Shown here piece by piece: positions 1 through 9,074 of a stretch of DNA of 64,000 nucleotides (positions are counted from its first letter, which is position 1; each line of letters starts with the position of its first letter). The notes under the pieces were generated by a model. The model ran no database searches, was not told the origin of the DNA, and saw only the letters and a program-made list of their open reading frames with translations. The translations under genes were made by a program, and so were the position numbers. The DNA comes from Luteococcus sp052116585 (GTDB lineage Bacteria > Actinomycetota > Actinomycetes > Propionibacteriales > Propionibacteriaceae): assembly GCF_052116585.1 (NCBI RefSeq), contig NZ_JBQKKT010000009.1:1-64000 (forward strand). The letters run 5' to 3'.

Positions 1-45
<45 letters not shown>

Positions 46-81
46 ACACTCTGCCTCGTCCGCGACCCTCTGCGGGGGGCG

Positions 82-900
82 TCAGTGCTTGACGCGACCC
101 AGGAAGGCCTTGGTGCGTTCCTCGCGAGGATGGTCGATGACCTGGCTTGCCGGTCCCTGCTCGACCACCACGCCGCCGTCCATGAAGATCACGCGGTCCG
201 CCACCTCCCGGGCGAAGGCGATCTCGTGGGTGACCACGATCATTGTCATGCCCTTGGCCGCGAGGTCCTTCATCACGGTCAGCACCTCGCCCACGAGCTC
301 CGGGTCCAGTGCGCTGGTCGGCTCGTCGAAGAGCATCAGGTCGGGCTCCATGGCCAGCGCCCGGGCGATGGCGACGCGCTGTTGCTGACCGCCGGACAGG
401 TGGCTCGGATAGGAGCTTTCGCGGTCTGCAAGGCCCACCTGGGCCAGTAGCTCGCGGGCGCGGGCCTCGGCCTGGGGCCTGGCGACCTTCTTCACCACGA
501 TCGGGGCTTCAGTGATGTTCTCCAGCACTGTCTTGTGCGGGAACAGGTTGAAGCGCTGGAAGACCATGCCGATGCTGGAGCGCTGCCGGGCGATGTCCTT
601 GTCAGTGCGCTGGTAGAGCTTGCCGTCGCGCTCCTCGATGCCGATCAGCTCGCCATCGACGTAGATGCGGCCCGCGGTGATGGTCTCCATCTGGTTGATC
701 AGCCGCAGGAAGGTGGTCTTGCCGGAACCGGACGGGCCCAGCAGGCAGACCACCTCACCGCGATCGACCTCGAGGTTGATGCCCTTGAGCACCTCCAGCG
801 AGCCGAAGGACTTGCGGACGTCGACGGCGCGCACCTGCACGTCGGCCTTGGTGGCGGAGCCCGTGTCCACGGTCACGGGGGGATTTGCTGGGGTGCTCAT
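82..900 (-). CDS. Polar amino-acid ABC transporter ATP-binding protein (GlnQ/HisP-like)
   Basis: This is the cytoplasmic ATPase that powers uptake of a polar amino acid. The 272-residue protein has Walker A GPSGSGKTT (about residues 55-63), a Q-loop (VFQRFNLFPH), signature LSGGQQQRVAIARALA, Walker B LMLFDEPTSALD and an H-loop (VVTHE), in the order and at the length usual for GlnQ/HisP proteins. The first 25 residues precede the domain. Its ATG shares one base with the TGA of the permease gene (TGATG), so it is the last gene of a three-gene operon transcribed leftward. The substrate cannot be read from the ATPase. Confidence 0.93.
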   Translation of the reverse strand: MSTPANPPVTVDTGSATKADVQVRAVDVRKSFGSLEVLKGINLEVDRGEVVCLLGPSGSGKTTFLRLINQMETITAGRIYVDGELIGIEERDGKLYQRTDKDIARQRSSIGMVFQRFNLFPHKTVLENITEAPIVVKKVARPQAEARARELLAQVGLADRESSYPSHLSGGQQQRVAIARALAMEPDLMLFDEPTSALDPELVGEVLTVMKDLAAKGMTMIVVTHEIAFAREVADRVIFMDGGVVVEQGPASQVIDHPREERTKAFLGRVKH

Positions 901-1811
901 CAGTGGTCGCCTCCGGTGTAGTTGAGGGGTGCGTGGCCGCGGCCGAAGCGCTTCTCCAGCCAGCTCTGGCCGATCATCAGGATGGTCGTGGTGATCAGGT
1001 AGTAGAGGCTGGCCGCCATGTAGACCGGGATCATCTTGTAGTAGTTCGTGCCGATGCTGCGCAGCTGGTAGAGCATCTCGCCCGCCAAGGGGAGGGCGAT
1101 CAGCAGCGACGTGTCCTTGAACATGGCGATGGTCTCGTTGCCCATCGGGGGGATGATCACGCGCATCGCCTGCGGGAGGATGATGCGACGCATGGCCTGC
1201 CCACGGGTCATGCCCAGGGCCGTGGCAGCTTCCATCTGCCCCTTGTCGACGCTGATGATGCCGGATCGGGCGATCTCGCTGAAGTAGGCGGCCTCGCTCA
1301 TGGCCAGACCCAGGATGGCGCCCAGGTAGCCGGTGAACAGGCGATTGGCGTCCAGGGTGGCGATTCGCAGCGTCCCGTCGATGCCGAACAGCGCCATGAT
1401 CTCGCGGTCATAGGGGATGCCGATGCCCACGCCGTCGGGGAAGAAGGCGCCGGCGGCACCCAGGATCGAGAGCAGCACATAGCGTGGGATGGATCGGAAG
1501 AACCAGGCATAGGCGAAGGCGACGCCGCTGAGCAGCTTGTTCTCGCTCATCCGCATGATGGCCAGCAGGATGCCGCCGACCACGCCCAGGATCATGGCAC
1601 CGATGGTGACCATGATCACGCCGAGCCAGAAGCCCTTGGCAACCGGGACCTGACGCATGGCGTCCAGGGTGAAGAGCCAGTCGAAGGCCGGGTTGGTGAT
1701 CAGCTGGTGGACGATCATCACCAGGGCGAGTCCGACGACGACCGCCGCGACGGTGCGCCAGGGATGGCGGACGGGGATGACCTCGACCTGCTCGGGGCTG
1801 GTGCTGCTCAT
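900..1811 (-). CDS. Polar amino-acid ABC transporter permease (HisMQ family)
   Basis: This is the membrane channel subunit of the importer encoded with its neighbours. The 303-residue protein has an N-terminal membrane segment (about residues 20-40) followed by five or so hydrophobic segments. Near residue 210 it carries the EAA loop typical of the His/Glu/Gln family (AATALGMTRGQAMRR, then ILPQAMR). Residues about 105-155 form a longer external loop than in minimal HisM proteins. Its ATG overlaps the stop of the binding-protein gene by four bases (ATGA) and its stop touches the ATPase start, so the three genes are translationally coupled. Only one permease gene is present, so a homodimeric channel is likely. 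Confidence 0.92.
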   Translation of the reverse strand: MSSTSPEQVEVIPVRHPWRTVAAVVVGLALVMIVHQLITNPAFDWLFTLDAMRQVPVAKGFWLGVIMVTIGAMILGVVGGILLAIMRMSENKLLSGVAFAYAWFFRSIPRYVLLSILGAAGAFFPDGVGIGIPYDREIMALFGIDGTLRIATLDANRLFTGYLGAILGLAMSEAAYFSEIARSGIISVDKGQMEAATALGMTRGQAMRRIILPQAMRVIIPPMGNETIAMFKDTSLLIALPLAGEMLYQLRSIGTNYYKMIPVYMAASLYYLITTTILMIGQSWLEKRFGRGHAPLNYTGGDH

Positions 1812-2704
1812 GACGGGTTCACCTCGAATGCGTCGATGGCACCGTCGGTCTGGTTCCAGGTGGCCAGGATCTGGTCGTAGTGTCCCGATGCCTTGAGGTC
1901 GTCGTAGGCCTGACGGACCGCTTCCGCGAACTCGGGCTGGTCCTTGCGCAGGACGATGCCGTAGGGGGCGGTGTCATAGCTCTCGCCGAGCGGCTCGAGG
2001 GTGTCGCCGGACATCTTGATGGCGTACAGGCTGATGGGGGAGTCGGCAGCCATCATGTCGGCGCGTCCGCTGATCAGGGCCGTGGTGGCCTCGCCCTGGT
2101 CGGTGAAGCTCAGCAGATTGATCTTCCTCGAGCCGCACTTGGCCTGCATTGCCTTCATCTCCATCTCCTGCACGACGCCGATCTGGACGGCGACGGTGCG
2201 GCCGCACGGCGGCTCGTTCGGCGTCACCTGCTTCGGGTTGCCCTTCTGCACCACCCACAGGGAACCGGCGTTGAGGTAGCTGACCATGTTCACCGTCTTG
2301 GTTCGCTCCGGCGTGACGGTGAAGGCGGAGACACCGGCGTCGTACTTCTTGGCCTGGATACCGATCAGGATCTGGTCGAAGGGGCTCTCCTTCCACTGCA
2401 CGCTCACGCCCATCCGGGCGGCGGCGGCATTGAACAGGTCCACGTCCAGGCCACTGACCTTCGAACCCTCGAGGAATTCGACGGGCTTGTAGTTGGGGCT
2501 GGTGCCCACGGTGATGGTCTTGCGGGCGCGCACCCCTGCAGGCAGCTTGTCAAAGAGCTCCTGGCTTGCCTCGACGGGCGGCAGGTTCTGCTCCGCCGAG
2601 GTGGTGGGCAGCCCGGAGCCACTCAGGTTGGTTGCACAGCCACTGGCAAGCAGTGCGGTGCCGATGGTGGCGGCGAGCACCGACACCCCGAACGGACGCT
2701 TCAT
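1808..2704 (-). CDS. Amino-acid ABC transporter substrate-binding lipoprotein
   Basis: This is the extracytoplasmic solute-binding protein of the importer. The chosen ATG at 2704 is preceded by GGGAGG nine bases upstream and begins with a lipoprotein signal peptide: MKR, a hydrophobic stretch, then lipobox LLASGC. That predicts a membrane-anchored protein of 298 residues. The body is a family-3 binding fold with the motifs TVGTSPNYKPVEF, LDVDLFNAAAARMG, a two-lobe hinge region and ISGRADMMAADSP. The frame stays open upstream to 2923, but that extension lacks a signal and runs into a terminator palindrome. First gene of the operon. The ligand is unknown; polar or acidic amino acids are plausible. 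Confidence 0.9.
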   Translation of the reverse strand: MKRPFGVSVLAATIGTALLASGCATNLSGSGLPTTSAEQNLPPVEASQELFDKLPAGVRARKTITVGTSPNYKPVEFLEGSKVSGLDVDLFNAAAARMGVSVQWKESPFDQILIGIQAKKYDAGVSAFTVTPERTKTVNMVSYLNAGSLWVVQKGNPKQVTPNEPPCGRTVAVQIGVVQEMEMKAMQAKCGSRKINLLSFTDQGEATTALISGRADMMAADSPISLYAIKMSGDTLEPLGESYDTAPYGIVLRKDQPEFAEAVRQAYDDLKASGHYDQILATWNQTDGAIDAFEVNPS

Positions 2705-2867
2705 GCGCGAATTCCTCCCGAATCGAGACAGACGAGACATTCTCCCACCGCAAAATCTTCGGCGCCAAACGTGTCCACCATGGACGGTCAGGAGGCACGC
2801 CCGGCTCGGGTGTGCAGTGCCGGTTGCTGGACGCCGACTGCTGGACAACGGAGGGGCTTGCAGAATG

Positions 2868-2903
2868 ACGTGGGCCCCACCCGGATCCGGGTGGGGCCCA
2901 CGT
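2868..2903 (-). terminator. 36-bp perfect palindrome, probable terminator of the YihY gene
   Basis: The 18 bases at 2868-2885 are exactly complementary to 2886-2903, with GGATCC at the centre, giving a very GC-rich hairpin about 70 bases past the stop of the minus-strand YihY gene. No T-run follows, as is common for actinobacterial terminators. It also lies upstream of the amino-acid importer operon and insulates the two units. Confidence 0.7.
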
Positions 2904-2915
2904 GGGCAGGCAGTC

Positions 2916-2955
2916 GGCCTCATCCTGACGCTGTCTGGGGCCTCATCCTGACGCT
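2916..2955. repeat. Short tandem direct repeat
   Basis: The 17-base string GGCCTCATCCTGACGCT occurs twice with a 23-base period, between the YihY stop and the palindromic terminator. No function is evident. Confidence 0.7.
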
Positions 2956-2974
2956 ACCTCGGGCAGGAGTCGGC

Positions 2975-4111
2975 TCACTCCACGAAACCGTCCTCGTCCA
3001 GCTGCTTCTTGCCGGCGTCCTTGCGTCGGCGCTCGGCGATGGCGTCGGGATCACCGCTGGCCTGCAGGCGGATGGCGCGGGCCTCGGCGACGGCCTCGGC
3101 CTCCTTCCCCTCGGCCTTGATGATGCCGGTGTCGTCGCGGGGCGGGAGCTGCAGGCTCTCCTCGGCGCGGATCCCAGCCTGCAGCTGGCGGGCCCGCTCC
3201 AGCTCGGCATCAACCTGGGCGCCGAACAGCAGGGCCAGATTCGTGAGGTAGATCCACAGCAGCATCACGATGACGCCGGCCAGGGCGCCGTAGGTCTTGG
3301 AGTAGTTGCCGGCATTGGTCACGTAGAGGGCGAAGGCGCCGGAGGCGAGCAGCCAGACCAGCAGGGCAACACCCGCGCCCACCGAGAGCCAGCGGAACTT
3401 GGGCTGACGCACATTGGGGGTGAAGTGGTAGAGCACGGCAATCATGAGGATGACCAGCGCCAGCATCACCGGCCACTTGGCCCAGCCCCAGACGGTGACG
3501 GCGGTGCTGCCCAGACCGACGACGCTCCCGATCGCCTCGGCCACGGGGCCGGAGACCACCAGCGCCACCAGCATCAGGGCGGCCGAGAGCACCAGGAAGA
3601 GGGTGATGGCCAGATTGGTGCCGCGCAGCTTCACCATCGGGCGGCCCTCTTCGACCTCGTACACCTTGTTCATGGCCCGTCCGAAGGCGCCCACATAGCC
3701 GGAGGCCGACCAGAGTGCGGAGGCGAGACCGATGAACAGCGCCAGACCGGTTCCACGCGAGTTCACCATCTGCTTCAGCGGGCCTTCGATCTGCTGCATC
3801 GCGTCCGCCGGGGCGAGTTGCCCCACGACGTCCAGGAGCGCCTGGATGCCTCCCTCGGACTGGCCGAACAGGGCGAGCATGGAGACGATCGCAAGCAGGC
3901 CGGGGAAGAGCGCGAGGACGCTGAAGTAGGTCAGGGCAGCACCCAGATCGGTGCAGCCGTCCGCCTGGAATTCTCGAAGCGCATTCTTGAAGGTGAACTT
4001 CCATCCGGGCTTGGTGATCTCCGGAGGCGAGGACGGCTTCTTCGGATGGTCCGGGGAAGGCGCGTCGTCGTGCTTCCTCTTCGTCTCGTGGTTGAGGTTC
4101 TCGTCGGTCAT
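2975..4111 (-). CDS. YihY/BrkB family integral membrane protein
   Basis: A 378-residue inner-membrane protein of the YihY/virulence factor BrkB family, formerly misnamed ribonuclease BN. The hydrophilic N-terminus (about 45 residues) leads into the family motif region ALREFQADGCTDLGAALTYFSVLALFPGLL. At least six hydrophobic segments follow, with the characteristic LGASLW-type segment here reading LASALWSASGYVGAF. The C-terminal 70 residues are charged and cytoplasmic. The ATG at 4111 has GGAGG eight bases upstream and is preferred over an open ATG at 4180. The gene is monocistronic, divergent from the alaS operon, and ends in a strong palindromic terminator. The molecular function of the family is not established. 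Confidence 0.88.
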   Translation of the reverse strand: MTDENLNHETKRKHDDAPSPDHPKKPSSPPEITKPGWKFTFKNALREFQADGCTDLGAALTYFSVLALFPGLLAIVSMLALFGQSEGGIQALLDVVGQLAPADAMQQIEGPLKQMVNSRGTGLALFIGLASALWSASGYVGAFGRAMNKVYEVEEGRPMVKLRGTNLAITLFLVLSAALMLVALVVSGPVAEAIGSVVGLGSTAVTVWGWAKWPVMLALVILMIAVLYHFTPNVRQPKFRWLSVGAGVALLVWLLASGAFALYVTNAGNYSKTYGALAGVIVMLLWIYLTNLALLFGAQVDAELERARQLQAGIRAEESLQLPPRDDTGIIKAEGKEAEAVAEARAIRLQASGDPDAIAERRRKDAGKKQLDEDGFVE

Positions 4112-4309
4112 GGTGGCCTCCGGTGTGCTGGTGCGGCCGGCGCGTGACGACGGGCCACGGCCGCTGGAATTCATCGTCACAGTAGCCGTGGCAACGACCG
4201 GACACGCTGTCCGCAGCCGCAGTTTCGCTCAGGACGGATTGAACGGTGCAGTAGGGTTGCCGCGGTCGAGAGGCCGTCCGCGGTGGACGGTTGGTGAGGT
4301 GGTGGGCAG

Positions 4310-4801
4310 ATGACCTGGGGTGAGATCGCGGGTCTGGTTGCAGCCGCCGCGGCAGTGGTCTTCGTGGCCTTGAGCGCCATCCCGCTCTGGAAGCTGGGCG
4401 GTGTGATGGACGAGCTGCGGCTGGCGGTGCGCAAGCTGGGGGACGGGACCACGCCGATCCTGGACGAGCTGAAGGGCACCGTGAGCACCACCACGGAGGA
4501 GATTGCCCGGCTGAGCCTGGTCACCGAGGAGCTGGCGAAGATGAGCCACAATGCCACCACCATGACCGAGCAGGTCGCCAGCGTCTCCACGGTGGTCAGC
4601 ACACCGCTGGTGAAGACGGCCGAGGTGATGGGCCGTACGGCGACGGCCGCACGAGATGTCGGGCGACGGGTGCAGCAGCGTCGCCCCCGGCGAGACCCGC
4701 AGGACCCCAGGGCACTCGCAGCGCAGGGAGCGTCGGATGCACCCGATAGTCTGGGCCGCACCTCAGAACATGATCTGGACCACGAGCAAGGACAACTTTG
4801 A
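4310..4801 (+). CDS. DUF948 domain membrane-anchored protein
   Basis: A 163-residue protein with one N-terminal membrane segment (about residues 5-27). A helical, probably coiled-coil region follows (about 30-105) with regular Leu/Val spacing and many Thr/Ser/Glu residues, then a basic Arg/Pro-rich tail (about 110-150). This matches the DUF948 family, which in actinobacteria is commonly encoded just before alaS. Its TGA shares one base with the alaS ATG, so the two are translationally coupled and it opens the alaS-aro operon. The function of the family is unknown. Confidence 0.85.
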   Translation: MTWGEIAGLVAAAAAVVFVALSAIPLWKLGGVMDELRLAVRKLGDGTTPILDELKGTVSTTTEEIARLSLVTEELAKMSHNATTMTEQVASVSTVVSTPLVKTAEVMGRTATAARDVGRRVQQRRPRRDPQDPRALAAQGASDAPDSLGRTSEHDLDHEQGQL

Positions 4802-7485
4802 TGAAAGCCGCTGAGATCGGTCGTCGTTACCTCGACTTCTTCGTAGGCAAGGAGCACGCCGTCGTGCCCAGCGCCTCGCTGCTCTACAACGACCCCACGC
4901 TGCTCTTCGTCAATGCCGGCATGGTCCCCTTCAAGCCCTTCTTCACCGGCGAGGAGCCGGCTCCCTGGAAGCGAGCGGTGAGCAACCAGAAGTGTGTCCG
5001 CACCCTGGACATCGAGGAGGTGGGCAAGACCACCCGCCACGGAACCTTCTTCCAGATGCTGGGCAACTTCTCCTTCGGTGACTACTTCAAGAAGGAGGCC
5101 ATCCAGTACGCGTGGGAACTGGTCACTTCGGAGCAGCACAATGGCGGCCTGGGATTCGACCCGGCAAAGGTCTGGGTGACGGTGCTGGGGCCCGGATTCC
5201 ACCCGGACTACCCCGACGGCGACAAGGAGGCCATCGAGTACTGGCTCGAAGCGGGCATCCCACGCGAGCACATCCAGGGCCGCAGTCTCAAGGACAACTA
5301 CTGGAACATGGGCGTCCCGGGTCCGGGTGGTCCCTGCTCTGAGATCTACATCGACCGTGGTCCCGAGTTCGGCGCCGACGGGGGTCCCGAGGCCGACGAG
5401 GATCGCTTCCTGGAGATCTGGAATCTGGTCTTCCAGCAGGAGGATCTCTCGGCAGTGCGTGCCAAGGATGACTTCGACATCGCCCGTCAGCTGCCCACCC
5501 AGAACATCGACACCGGCGCGGGCCTGGAACGCATCGCCTACCTCTTGCAGGGCAAGAACAACATGTACGAGATCGACGAGGTCTTCCCCGTCATCGAACG
5601 TGCCGCGGAGATGGCCGGCAAGACCTATGGCAAGGATGCCGAGGACGACGTCCGTCTGCGCGTGGTGGGCGACCACGTCCGCTCCTCGCTGATGCTGATG
5701 ACCGACGGTGTCACGCCCGGCAATGAGGCTCGCGGTTATGTCCTGCGACGGCTGCTGCGCCGCTCGGTGCGGTCCATGCGTCTGCTGGGTGTCACCGAGC
5801 CGGTGCTGCCGACGCTGCTCGAGGTCTCCAAGACTCTGATGGAGGTCTCCTACCCGGACGTGACCGACCAGTGGAGCCGCGTGCTCCCGGTGGCCACCAA
5901 TGAGGAGGAGTCCTTCCGTCGCACTCTCACCCAGGGAACACAGCTCTTCGACATGGCCGTGGCCGACGTCAAGGGTGCGGGGTCGAGCAAGCTGGCCGGT
6001 GACAAGGCCTTCCAGCTGCACGACACCTACGGCTTCCCGATCGACCTGACCCTGGAGATGGCCTCCGAGCAGGGCCTCGACGTGGACGTCGAACAGTTCA
6101 AGAGCCTGATGGCCGAGCAGCGAAACCGCGCCAAGGCCGATGCGAAGGCGAAGAAGGGCGGTACCGTCTCCACGGAGGGCTACCGCCAGCTCCGTGAGCA
6201 GGGCGAGACACCCTTCCTCGGCTACACCGAGCTGGACCTCCCGACGACGCTGCGCGGCATCATCGCCGACGGTCACGTGGCGGATCGGGCCACGGCCGGC
6301 CAGACCGTCGAGCTGGTGCTCGCGGAGACCCCCTTCTATGCCGAGTCCGGTGGCCAGGATTCCGATGCCGGAACCATCGTCGTGGACGGCGTCGGTCTGG
6401 ACGTGCTGGACGTGCAGCGTCCGGTTCCCGGACTGGTGGTGCACAAGGTGCAGGTGCCCGAGGGGGTCGACTTCGGCGCGGGGGCCCAGGTGCGCGCCAC
6501 CGTGGACGCCCTGCACCGGCTGGGTGCCTGTCAGGCCCACACCGCGACGCACGTCCTGGGCGCGGCCCTGCGTGAGCTCGTGGGGCCAACCGCAACCCAG
6601 GCTGGCTCGTACAACAAGCCCGGATATCTGCGTTTCGACTACTCCAGCCAGCAGTCGATGAGCGAGGCGATGCGTCTGGAGATCGAGGAGCGGTGCAACC
6701 AGGCGATCGTGGAGAACCTGGCTTTCAGCGCCACGGAGCTCCCGCTGGCCGAGGCCCGGGCGCGTGGGGCGCAGGCGATGTTCGGCGAGAAGTACCCGGA
6801 GATCGTGCGCATGGTCGAGCTGGGCGACGGGAACTGGAGCCGTGAGCTGTGTGGTGGCACGCATGTGGCCGGAACGGCACAGATCGGGATGATCGACATC
6901 CTGGCTGAGCAGTCCATCGGGTCCGGAGCCCGCCGTTTCGAGGCGCTGGTGAGCACCGACGCGTTCAAGCACATGGCGGGGGAGCGTGCGCTGGTGCACG
7001 GCCTGACCGACATCCTCAAGACCCGACCCGAGCAGCTCACCGACCGTGTGCAGAAGCTCGTGGCAGACCTCAAGGCCGCGGAGAAGCAGATCGCGGACCT
7101 GAAGGCCCAGCAGCTGATGGCCGGCATCGGTGACATCCTCGCCAGCGCACATGACGTGAACGGCTACACCGTGGTGACCAGGCAGGTTGCCGGGGTGGGC
7201 GGCAACGAGCTGCGCAACCTGGCCACCGAGCTGCGCGGGCGCCTGGGAGACGTTCCCAGCGTCGTGGCCCTGGTCGGCGGAACGGACGAGAAGCCGGCGC
7301 TGATCGTTGCGACCAGCCCGGCGGCCCGCGAGAAGGGCGCCAAGGCCGGAGCGCTGGTGCGCGTCGCTGCCGAGAAGCTGGGCGGCAAGGGCGGCGGCAA
7401 GGATGACCTGGCCCAGGGTGGTGGCAGCGACGGCACGGCGGCGCCGCAGGCGCTGGCGGCCATCGAGGCAAGCCTCCGGGGCTGA
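4801..7485 (+). CDS. alaS: Alanyl-tRNA synthetase
   Basis: Charges tRNA-Ala in the cytoplasm and edits mischarged Ser/Gly. The 894-residue length is normal. The class II catalytic domain is at the N-terminus (VNAGMVPFKPFF, RHGTFFQMLGNFSFGDYFK, and the GAGLERI region). The editing domain has zinc-site residues HTATH (H580, H584), C684 and H688 (CGGTH). A C-terminal C-Ala domain ends in a Gly-rich tail (GGKGGGKDDLAQGGG). ATG 4801 is chosen over TTG 4798 because AAGGA lies eight bases upstream. It is coupled to the DUF948 gene upstream and followed after three bases by ruvX. Confidence 0.98.
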   Translation: MKAAEIGRRYLDFFVGKEHAVVPSASLLYNDPTLLFVNAGMVPFKPFFTGEEPAPWKRAVSNQKCVRTLDIEEVGKTTRHGTFFQMLGNFSFGDYFKKEAIQYAWELVTSEQHNGGLGFDPAKVWVTVLGPGFHPDYPDGDKEAIEYWLEAGIPREHIQGRSLKDNYWNMGVPGPGGPCSEIYIDRGPEFGADGGPEADEDRFLEIWNLVFQQEDLSAVRAKDDFDIARQLPTQNIDTGAGLERIAYLLQGKNNMYEIDEVFPVIERAAEMAGKTYGKDAEDDVRLRVVGDHVRSSLMLMTDGVTPGNEARGYVLRRLLRRSVRSMRLLGVTEPVLPTLLEVSKTLMEVSYPDVTDQWSRVLPVATNEEESFRRTLTQGTQLFDMAVADVKGAGSSKLAGDKAFQLHDTYGFPIDLTLEMASEQGLDVDVEQFKSLMAEQRNRAKADAKAKKGGTVSTEGYRQLREQGETPFLGYTELDLPTTLRGIIADGHVADRATAGQTVELVLAETPFYAESGGQDSDAGTIVVDGVGLDVLDVQRPVPGLVVHKVQVPEGVDFGAGAQVRATVDALHRLGACQAHTATHVLGAALRELVGPTATQAGSYNKPGYLRFDYSSQQSMSEAMRLEIEERCNQAIVENLAFSATELPLAEARARGAQAMFGEKYPEIVRMVELGDGNWSRELCGGTHVAGTAQIGMIDILAEQSIGSGARRFEALVSTDAFKHMAGERALVHGLTDILKTRPEQLTDRVQKLVADLKAAEKQIADLKAQQLMAGIGDILASAHDVNGYTVVTRQVAGVGGNELRNLATELRGRLGDVPSVVALVGGTDEKPALIVATSPAAREKGAKAGALVRVAAEKLGGKGGGKDDLAQGGGSDGTAAPQALAAIEASLRG

Positions 7486-7488
7486 ACC

Positions 7489-7953
7489 GTGGCCTCTCTG
7501 ACCACTTCGTACGGGGTCCTGCTGGCCCTCGACTGGGGCAAGGCCAGGATCGGCGTTGCTGCCTGTGACGCGCAAAGAATCCTGGCCTACCCGGTGGAGA
7601 CCGTGCAGAACACCCCGAAGGACCCTGCACAGGTGATGCGTCGCCTGCGCGATCTGGTGGCCGAGTACGAGCCGGTCGAGCTCCTGCTGGGGCTGCCGGT
7701 CTCCCTCCAGGGAGACGAGGGCATTGCGGCGCAGGCGATGCGTGAGGTGGCGGAGCGTCTGACCCAGGAATTCGGGGACTTGCGGGTCACACTGGTGGAC
7801 GAAAGGCTCACGAGCGCAACCGCACACCAGCGGCTAGCTCAGGCAGGCAAGAATTCGCGTCAACGGCGCGGCATGATCGACCAGATGGCGGCAGTTGCCA
7901 TTCTGGAACAGGCCCTGGCCGAGGGGTCGACCACACCAACGGAGGAATCTTGA
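7489..7953 (+). CDS. ruvX: Putative pre-16S rRNA nuclease / Holliday-junction resolvase-like protein (YqgF)
   Basis: A 154-residue RNase H-fold protein of the YqgF/RuvX family, known for 5' maturation of 16S rRNA and a resolvase-like fold. Motifs are LALDWGKARIGVA (first catalytic Asp), LLLGLPVSLQG, VDERLTSATA (catalytic Glu) and the C-terminal RRGMIDQMAAVAILEQAL with the last acidic residue. It starts with GTG three bases after the alaS stop, and its stop overlaps the TTG start of mltG. This alaS-ruvX-mltG order is usual in actinobacteria. Confidence 0.95.
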   Translation: MASLTTSYGVLLALDWGKARIGVAACDAQRILAYPVETVQNTPKDPAQVMRRLRDLVAEYEPVELLLGLPVSLQGDEGIAAQAMREVAERLTQEFGDLRVTLVDERLTSATAHQRLAQAGKNSRQRRGMIDQMAAVAILEQALAEGSTTPTEES

Positions 7954-9074
7954 GCGGGTTGTTCATGGACAACGACGGCAATCGCGACTGGAAGAAGATC
8001 GCCTATCACGCGCGCAGCGCCTTCGCCGTCCTGCTGAGCCTGGCCATTCTTCTGGGCGGGTCATGGTTCGTCTACGACAAGGCGAGTTCCGCGTACAGCG
8101 ACTGGAAGACCTCCGAGGACTACGCCGCCGGTGCGGGGGTGGAGGACGTACAGATCACCATCCCCGAGGGGGCCAGCGGTAGCGAGATCGGTGGCGAGCT
8201 CGTGGACAAGAATGTCGTCAAGTCCCGAAAGGCCTTCCTCAAGGCCTTCAACCGCAATGAGAAGGCACAGAGCATCCAGGCGGGCACCTACAAGCTGCGC
8301 ACCCAGATCTCGTCCTCCCAGGCGGTGGAGATGTTGCTCGACCCGAAGTCCGTGGTCCGCAACCAGGTCACGATCCCCGAGTCCCTGCGGATGAAGGACC
8401 AGTTCGCCCTGCTGAACAATAAGACCAAGATCCCGGTTGCCCAGTTCGAGGCAGCCGCGAAGAATCCGCAGGCCCTGGGGCTGCCGAAGTATGTTGAGAG
8501 CGCGGAGGGTTTCCTCTTCCCCCAGACCTACGAGATTGGTCAGCAGCCCACGGCCAAGTCGATCCTGACGCTGATGGCCAAGCAGTACAACACGGTGGCC
8601 AAGGACCTGAACCTGGAGGAGGGTGCCGAGGAACTGGACCGTGATCCCGTGGAGATCATGACGGTTGCCTCGATCCTCGAGGCCGAGGCCAGGGCCAAGG
8701 ACATGCCGATGGTGGCGGGCATCATCTACAACCGGTTGGACAATGGGGAGCGTCTGGAGCTTGACTCGACCAGCTACTACGCCACCGACACGCCTCTGGG
8801 CAAGCCCTTGCCGAAGGGCTTCAAGGAGCAGGACAGCCCGTACAACACCTACCGCTCCTACGGACTGCCGCCCGGCCCGATCGGGGCCCCCGGCGCCACC
8901 GCCATCAAGGCCGCGCTCAATCCCGTCGAGAGCGACAACAAGTTCTGGGTGACCGTCAACTACGAGACCGGCGAGACGAAGTTCGCCGAGACCTACGACG
9001 AACACCTCAAGAATGTGGCGGAGTGGGAGAACTGGTGCAAGACGGCCAAGGACAAGTCGGGTTGCCCGGCGTGA
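7950..9074 (+). CDS. mltG: Endolytic murein transglycosylase MltG
   Basis: A membrane-anchored lytic transglycosylase thought to cut nascent glycan strands and set their length. It has a short cytoplasmic N-terminus, one membrane segment (about residues 28-48), a LysM-like region (about 65-140) and the YceG catalytic domain. That domain shows ASILEAEA, with catalytic Glu at about residue 244, and the conserved PYNTYRSYGLPPGPIGAPG near residue 305. The 374-residue length is typical. The TTG start at 7950 overlaps the ruvX stop and is preceded by GGAGG; an ATG at 7965 is the alternative. The stop overlaps the aroE GTG by four bases. Confidence 0.95.
   Translation: MSGLFMDNDGNRDWKKIAYHARSAFAVLLSLAILLGGSWFVYDKASSAYSDWKTSEDYAAGAGVEDVQITIPEGASGSEIGGELVDKNVVKSRKAFLKAFNRNEKAQSIQAGTYKLRTQISSSQAVEMLLDPKSVVRNQVTIPESLRMKDQFALLNNKTKIPVAQFEAAAKNPQALGLPKYVESAEGFLFPQTYEIGQQPTAKSILTLMAKQYNTVAKDLNLEEGAEELDRDPVEIMTVASILEAEARAKDMPMVAGIIYNRLDNGERLELDSTSYYATDTPLGKPLPKGFKEQDSPYNTYRSYGLPPGPIGAPGATAIKAALNPVESDNKFWVTVNYETGETKFAETYDEHLKNVAEWENWCKTAKDKSGCPA

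Noticed and set aside
4177..7827. Very long open frame on the strand opposite alaS and ruvX
   Set aside because: It is an antisense shadow of high-GC codon structure; alaS and ruvX have complete motifs and ribosome sites, and the antisense protein has no family features.
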